Assembly (NCBI GenBank): GCA_964242595.1
Contig: CAXTBC010000095.1
Location: 1 to 8,537 of the forward strand
Length of the DNA stretch: 8,537 bases
Direction: 5' to 3'
Origin: BOG-908 sp964242595
GTDB taxonomy: Bacteria > Pseudomonadota > Alphaproteobacteria > Acetobacterales > Acetobacteraceae
Shown: in pieces, positions 6,661 through 8,537 of the stretch
Numbering within the stretch: position 1 is the first letter of the stretch
Layout of the letters: each line of letters opens with the position of its first letter
The notes under the pieces: generated by a model
What the model saw: the letters and a program-made list of their open reading frames with translations, nothing else
Databases searched by the model: none
What the model was told of the DNA's origin: nothing
Program-made: the position numbers and the translations under genes

Positions 6661-8091
6661 ATGATGAAGACCCTGTTCCTGCAACCCCCCTCGTTCGACG
6701 GGTTCGACGGCGGCGCCGGCTCGCGCTACCAGGCCAAGCGGGAGATCAAGAGCTTCTGGTATCCCACCTGGCTGGCCCAGCCTGCGGCCCTGGTGCCCGG
6801 CAGCACGCTGATCGACAGCCCGCCTGCCCGCATCTCGCTCGAGACGGTGACGGCAGCCGCGCGCGAGCACGACCTGGTGGTGATGCACACCTCGACGCCG
6901 AGCTTCGCCTCCGACGTGAAGGTGGCCGCGGCACTCAAGGCCGCCAAGCCGTCGCTCAAGATCGGCATGGTGGGCGCCAAGGTGGCCGTGCAGCCGCGCG
7001 AGAGCATGGAGGCCAGCGCCGGCGTCATCGACTTCGTCGCCCGCAACGAGTTCGACTTCACCATCAAGGAATTGGCCGAGGACCGCCCCTGGGCCGGCAT
7101 CGACGGCATCACCTGGCGCGACCCCGACGGGTTGCTCGTGCACAACAAGGAACGCGCGACGCTGGAGGACATGGACAGCCTGCCGTTCGTCACCGACGTG
7201 TACAAGCGGGACCTGCGCATCGAAGACTACTTCATCGGCTACCTGCTGCATCCCTACATCAGCTTCTACACCGGCCGCGGCTGCAAGTCGCACTGCACCT
7301 TCTGCCTGTGGCCGCAGACGGTGGGCGGCCACCGCTACCGCGTGCGCAGCCCGCAGAACGTGGCCGCCGAGATCGCGCAGTGCATGAAGATGTTCCCGCA
7401 GGTGCGCGAGTACTTCTTCGACGACGACACCTTCACCGACGACCTGCCGCGCGCCGAGGCCATCGCGCGCGAGCTGGGCAAGCTGGGCGTCACCTGGTCC
7501 TGCAACGCCAAGGCCAACGTGCCGCGCGCCACGTTGAAGGTGCTCAAGGACAACGGCCTGCGCCTGCTGCTCGTCGGTTACGAGAGCGGCAACCAGCAGA
7601 TACTCTTCAACATCAAGAAGGGCATGCGCATCGAGGTCGCCCGCCAGTTCACCAAGGACTGCCACGAGCTGGGCATCAAGATCCACGGTACCTTCATCCT
7701 GGGCCTGCCTGGCGAGAGCCAGGAGACCATCCAGGAGACCATCCGCTTTGCCACCGACATCAACCCGCACACTATCCAGGTGTCGCTGGCCGCCCCCTAC
7801 CCGGGCACGTTCCTCTACAAGCAGGCGATGGAAAACGGCTGGCTGGACATCAAGAACGCCGAGCTGATCGACGACCACGGCATCCAGATTGCCCCGCTCA
7901 CCTACCCGCACCTCGCGCACACGGAGATCTTCGACAACGTCGAGACGTTCTACAAGAAATTCTACTTTCGCGCGCCGAAGATCGCTTCGATCGTTGGCGA
8001 GATGCTCGGCAGCCGCCAGATGATGGTGCGCCGGCTTCGGGAGGGGGTGGAGTTCTTCCAGTTCCTGCGCGAGCGCCACAAGGTGGCGTGA
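6661..8091 (+). CDS. hpnJ: Hopanoid biosynthesis radical SAM protein HpnJ
   Basis: HpnJ is a radical S-adenosylmethionine enzyme needed to turn the glucosamine head group of BHT-glucosamine into the five-membered cyclitol of BHT-cyclitol ether, a ring contraction. The 476-aa product has an N-terminal domain (about 1-150) shaped like the B12-binding-type domain of class B radical SAM proteins. The TIM-barrel radical SAM domain follows, with its 4Fe-4S motif at Cys208, Cys212 and Cys215 (CKSHCTFC, CxxxCxxC), then YFFDDDTF at 251-258, LLVGYESGNQQIL around 304-314 (SAM ribose and carboxylate region) and GTFILGLPGE at 343-352. A C-terminal helical tail ends with FLRERHKVA. The first ATG (6661) is used because GAGGA at 6647-6651 is well spaced; a second ATG follows directly. 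The stop is TGA at 8089-8091. The gene sits 6 bp after hpnI and is probably in the same transcript. Confidence 0.95.
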   Translation: MMKTLFLQPPSFDGFDGGAGSRYQAKREIKSFWYPTWLAQPAALVPGSTLIDSPPARISLETVTAAAREHDLVVMHTSTPSFASDVKVAAALKAAKPSLKIGMVGAKVAVQPRESMEASAGVIDFVARNEFDFTIKELAEDRPWAGIDGITWRDPDGLLVHNKERATLEDMDSLPFVTDVYKRDLRIEDYFIGYLLHPYISFYTGRGCKSHCTFCLWPQTVGGHRYRVRSPQNVAAEIAQCMKMFPQVREYFFDDDTFTDDLPRAEAIARELGKLGVTWSCNAKANVPRATLKVLKDNGLRLLLVGYESGNQQILFNIKKGMRIEVARQFTKDCHELGIKIHGTFILGLPGESQETIQETIRFATDINPHTIQVSLAAPYPGTFLYKQAMENGWLDIKNAELIDDHGIQIAPLTYPHLAHTEIFDNVETFYKKFYFRAPKIASIVGEMLGSRQMMVRRLREGVEFFQFLRERHKVA

Positions 8092-8111
8092 TTGGGTGAT
8101 TTTAGAAGGAG

Positions 8112-8180
8112 CAGGCATGGGGCTCTGCTCCAAACCCGCCGGGGTCTCGAGGCTTCAGACCCCCATCTGTTTAGAGCTCT
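8112..8180. repeat. Palindrome-rich intergenic repeat, copy C (degenerate, one end missing)
   Basis: Compared with the reverse complement of the unit at 1464-1574, this stretch keeps the first arm in altered form (GGGGCTCTGCTCC near 8119-8131), a variant of the centre (GGGGTCTCGAGGCTTCAG, 8141-8158) and the identical run AGACCCCCATC (8157-8167). It then loses similarity after about 8180. Substitutions have broken most of the arm and centre palindromes, so it looks like an old, decaying copy. No second terminal arm was found before the next unit begins at about 8221. It lies about 20 bp after the hpnJ stop. Confidence 0.65.
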
Positions 8181-8226
8181 AATGAATAGGTCCTAATACC
8201 AGCCGACTGAAGGGCTGACAGGAAGG

Positions 8227-8312
8227 AAGGCCAGGGGCGCTGCCCCTGGACCCCGCTAAGGACAAGTCCTTAGAACCTGTTTGTAAGAAATTGGGGCAGA
8301 GCCCCTGGCCTT
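8227..8312. repeat. Palindrome-rich intergenic repeat, copy B
   Basis: The 86-bp unit is bounded by arms 8227-8246 (AAGGCCAGGGGCGCTGCCCC) and 8293-8312 (GGGGCAGAGCCCCTGGCCTT), complementary at 19 of 20 positions. The right arm is identical to the right arm of the unit at 1464-1574, and 8227-8257 matches the reverse complement of 1544-1574 with one mismatch. The left arm also folds alone: CAGGGGC/GCCCCTG with loop GCT at 8232-8248. The centre differs from the other copies: an AT-richer hairpin CTAAGGAC/GTCCTTAG at 8256-8273, then a short AT-rich spacer. It separates hpnJ from hpnK and could affect transcription into hpnK. Confidence 0.8.
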
Positions 8313-8347
8313 TCTCCGAGTCAATTTGAGATACGGGAACAAGAACC

Positions 8348-8537
8348 TTGACCGGTTTGCGGCGGCTGATCGTCACCGCTGACGATTTCGGGCTGACGGA
8401 CGGCGTCAACGACGCGGTGGTCCAGGCCGCCACGCAAGGCATCCTTACTAGCGCCAGCCTGATGGTCTCCGCACCGGCGGCTACGGCCGCCAAAGCATCC
8501 GCGCGGGCCATCCCCCGCCTCGCGGTGGGGTTGCACC
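8348..8537 (+). CDS. hpnK: Hopanoid-associated YdjC-family deacetylase HpnK (3'-truncated by window end)
   Basis: Only the first 63 codons are present. They read RRLIVTADDFGLTDGVNDAV near the N-terminus, then GILTSASLMVSAPAA and LAVGLH at the window edge, which is diagnostic of the YdjC/ChbG carbohydrate deacetylase fold. Asp12-Asp13 of TADDFG and the final His of VGLH are metal/catalytic positions in the family. HpnK removes the acetyl group from BHT-GlcNAc, made by HpnI, to give BHT-glucosamine, the substrate of HpnJ. No ATG or GTG exists between the in-frame TGA at 8327-8329 and the conserved block. The start is therefore TTG, either 8348 (preferred; ACGGGA at 8333-8338 as a weak ribosome site) or 8357. 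A 256-bp gap with two repeats separates it from hpnJ, so it may have its own promoter, though none is evident. Confidence 0.88.
   Translation, partial: MTGLRRLIVTADDFGLTDGVNDAVVQAATQGILTSASLMVSAPAATAAKASARAIPRLAVGLH

Noticed and set aside
6211..8133. Long minus-strand open frame (640 codons) opposite hpnI and hpnJ
   Set aside because: It is the mirror of strongly supported + strand genes in a GC-rich genome. Its product is a His/Gly/Ala/Val-rich composition with no recognisable domain.
8089..8196. Possible UGA (selenocysteine) readthrough of the hpnJ stop, open for 34 more codons to TAA at 8194
   Set aside because: HpnJ is already full length, the extra codons cross a degenerate repeat, and no SECIS-like structure was evident just after the UGA.
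8200..8217. Small hairpin CAGCC/GGCTG between the two downstream repeats
   Set aside because: Only 5 bp with an 8-base loop and no following T run; not distinguishable from chance.

Overview
The window is a very GC-rich bacterial chromosome segment with every recognisable gene on the + strand. The gene content (hopanoid hpn genes, an xseB-ispA-dxs isoprenoid block, selenocysteine machinery) and the style of the intergenic repeats suggest an alphaproteobacterium, most likely in or near the Acetobacteraceae. That assignment is inference from gene content and repeat style, not from a marker gene.

Layout. (1) Positions 1-1460 carry the 3' part of selB, the selenocysteine-specific elongation factor. 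(2) Positions 1461-1747 hold no protein gene. They contain a palindrome-rich repeat element (1464-1574) and a selC gene for tRNA-Sec with a UCA anticodon (1618-1707), whose acceptor/T-arm pairing looks atypical. (3) Positions 1748-4892 carry xseB, ispA and dxs: the small subunit of exonuclease VII, then farnesyl diphosphate synthase and DXP synthase, which make isoprenoid precursors. (4) Positions 4889-8091 carry hpnM, hpnI and hpnJ. These are a hopanoid-associated MlaC/Ttg2-like periplasmic protein, the glycosyltransferase that adds GlcNAc to bacteriohopanetetrol (BHT), and the radical SAM enzyme of cyclitol-ether formation. (5) Positions 8092-8347 are non-coding and hold two more copies of the repeat family (8112-8180 and 8227-8312). 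(6) From 8348 to the window end lies the 5' part of hpnK, the deacetylase that acts between HpnI and HpnJ.

How the genes work together. Dxs supplies the first MEP-pathway intermediate. IspA makes the C15 precursor that is converted to squalene and then hopanoids. HpnI, HpnK and HpnJ tailor the BHT head group to BHT-GlcNAc, BHT-glucosamine and BHT-cyclitol ether, and HpnM probably helps move hopanoids across the periplasm. Four-base start/stop overlaps join xseB-ispA (ATGA), dxs-hpnM (GTGA) and hpnM-hpnI (GTGA). The ispA-dxs gap is 26 bp and the hpnI-hpnJ gap is 6 bp, so 1748-8091 reads as one tightly packed operon linking precursor supply to hopanoid decoration. The selB-selC pair is a separate functional unit, and no selenoprotein gene is visible here.

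The least expected signals are the tRNA-Sec, which folds more naturally as 7+6 than as the usual bacterial 8+5 acceptor/T-stem, and the three-copy modular repeat family that brackets the isoprenoid/hopanoid operon. I found no convincing evidence of an entirely new protein system.
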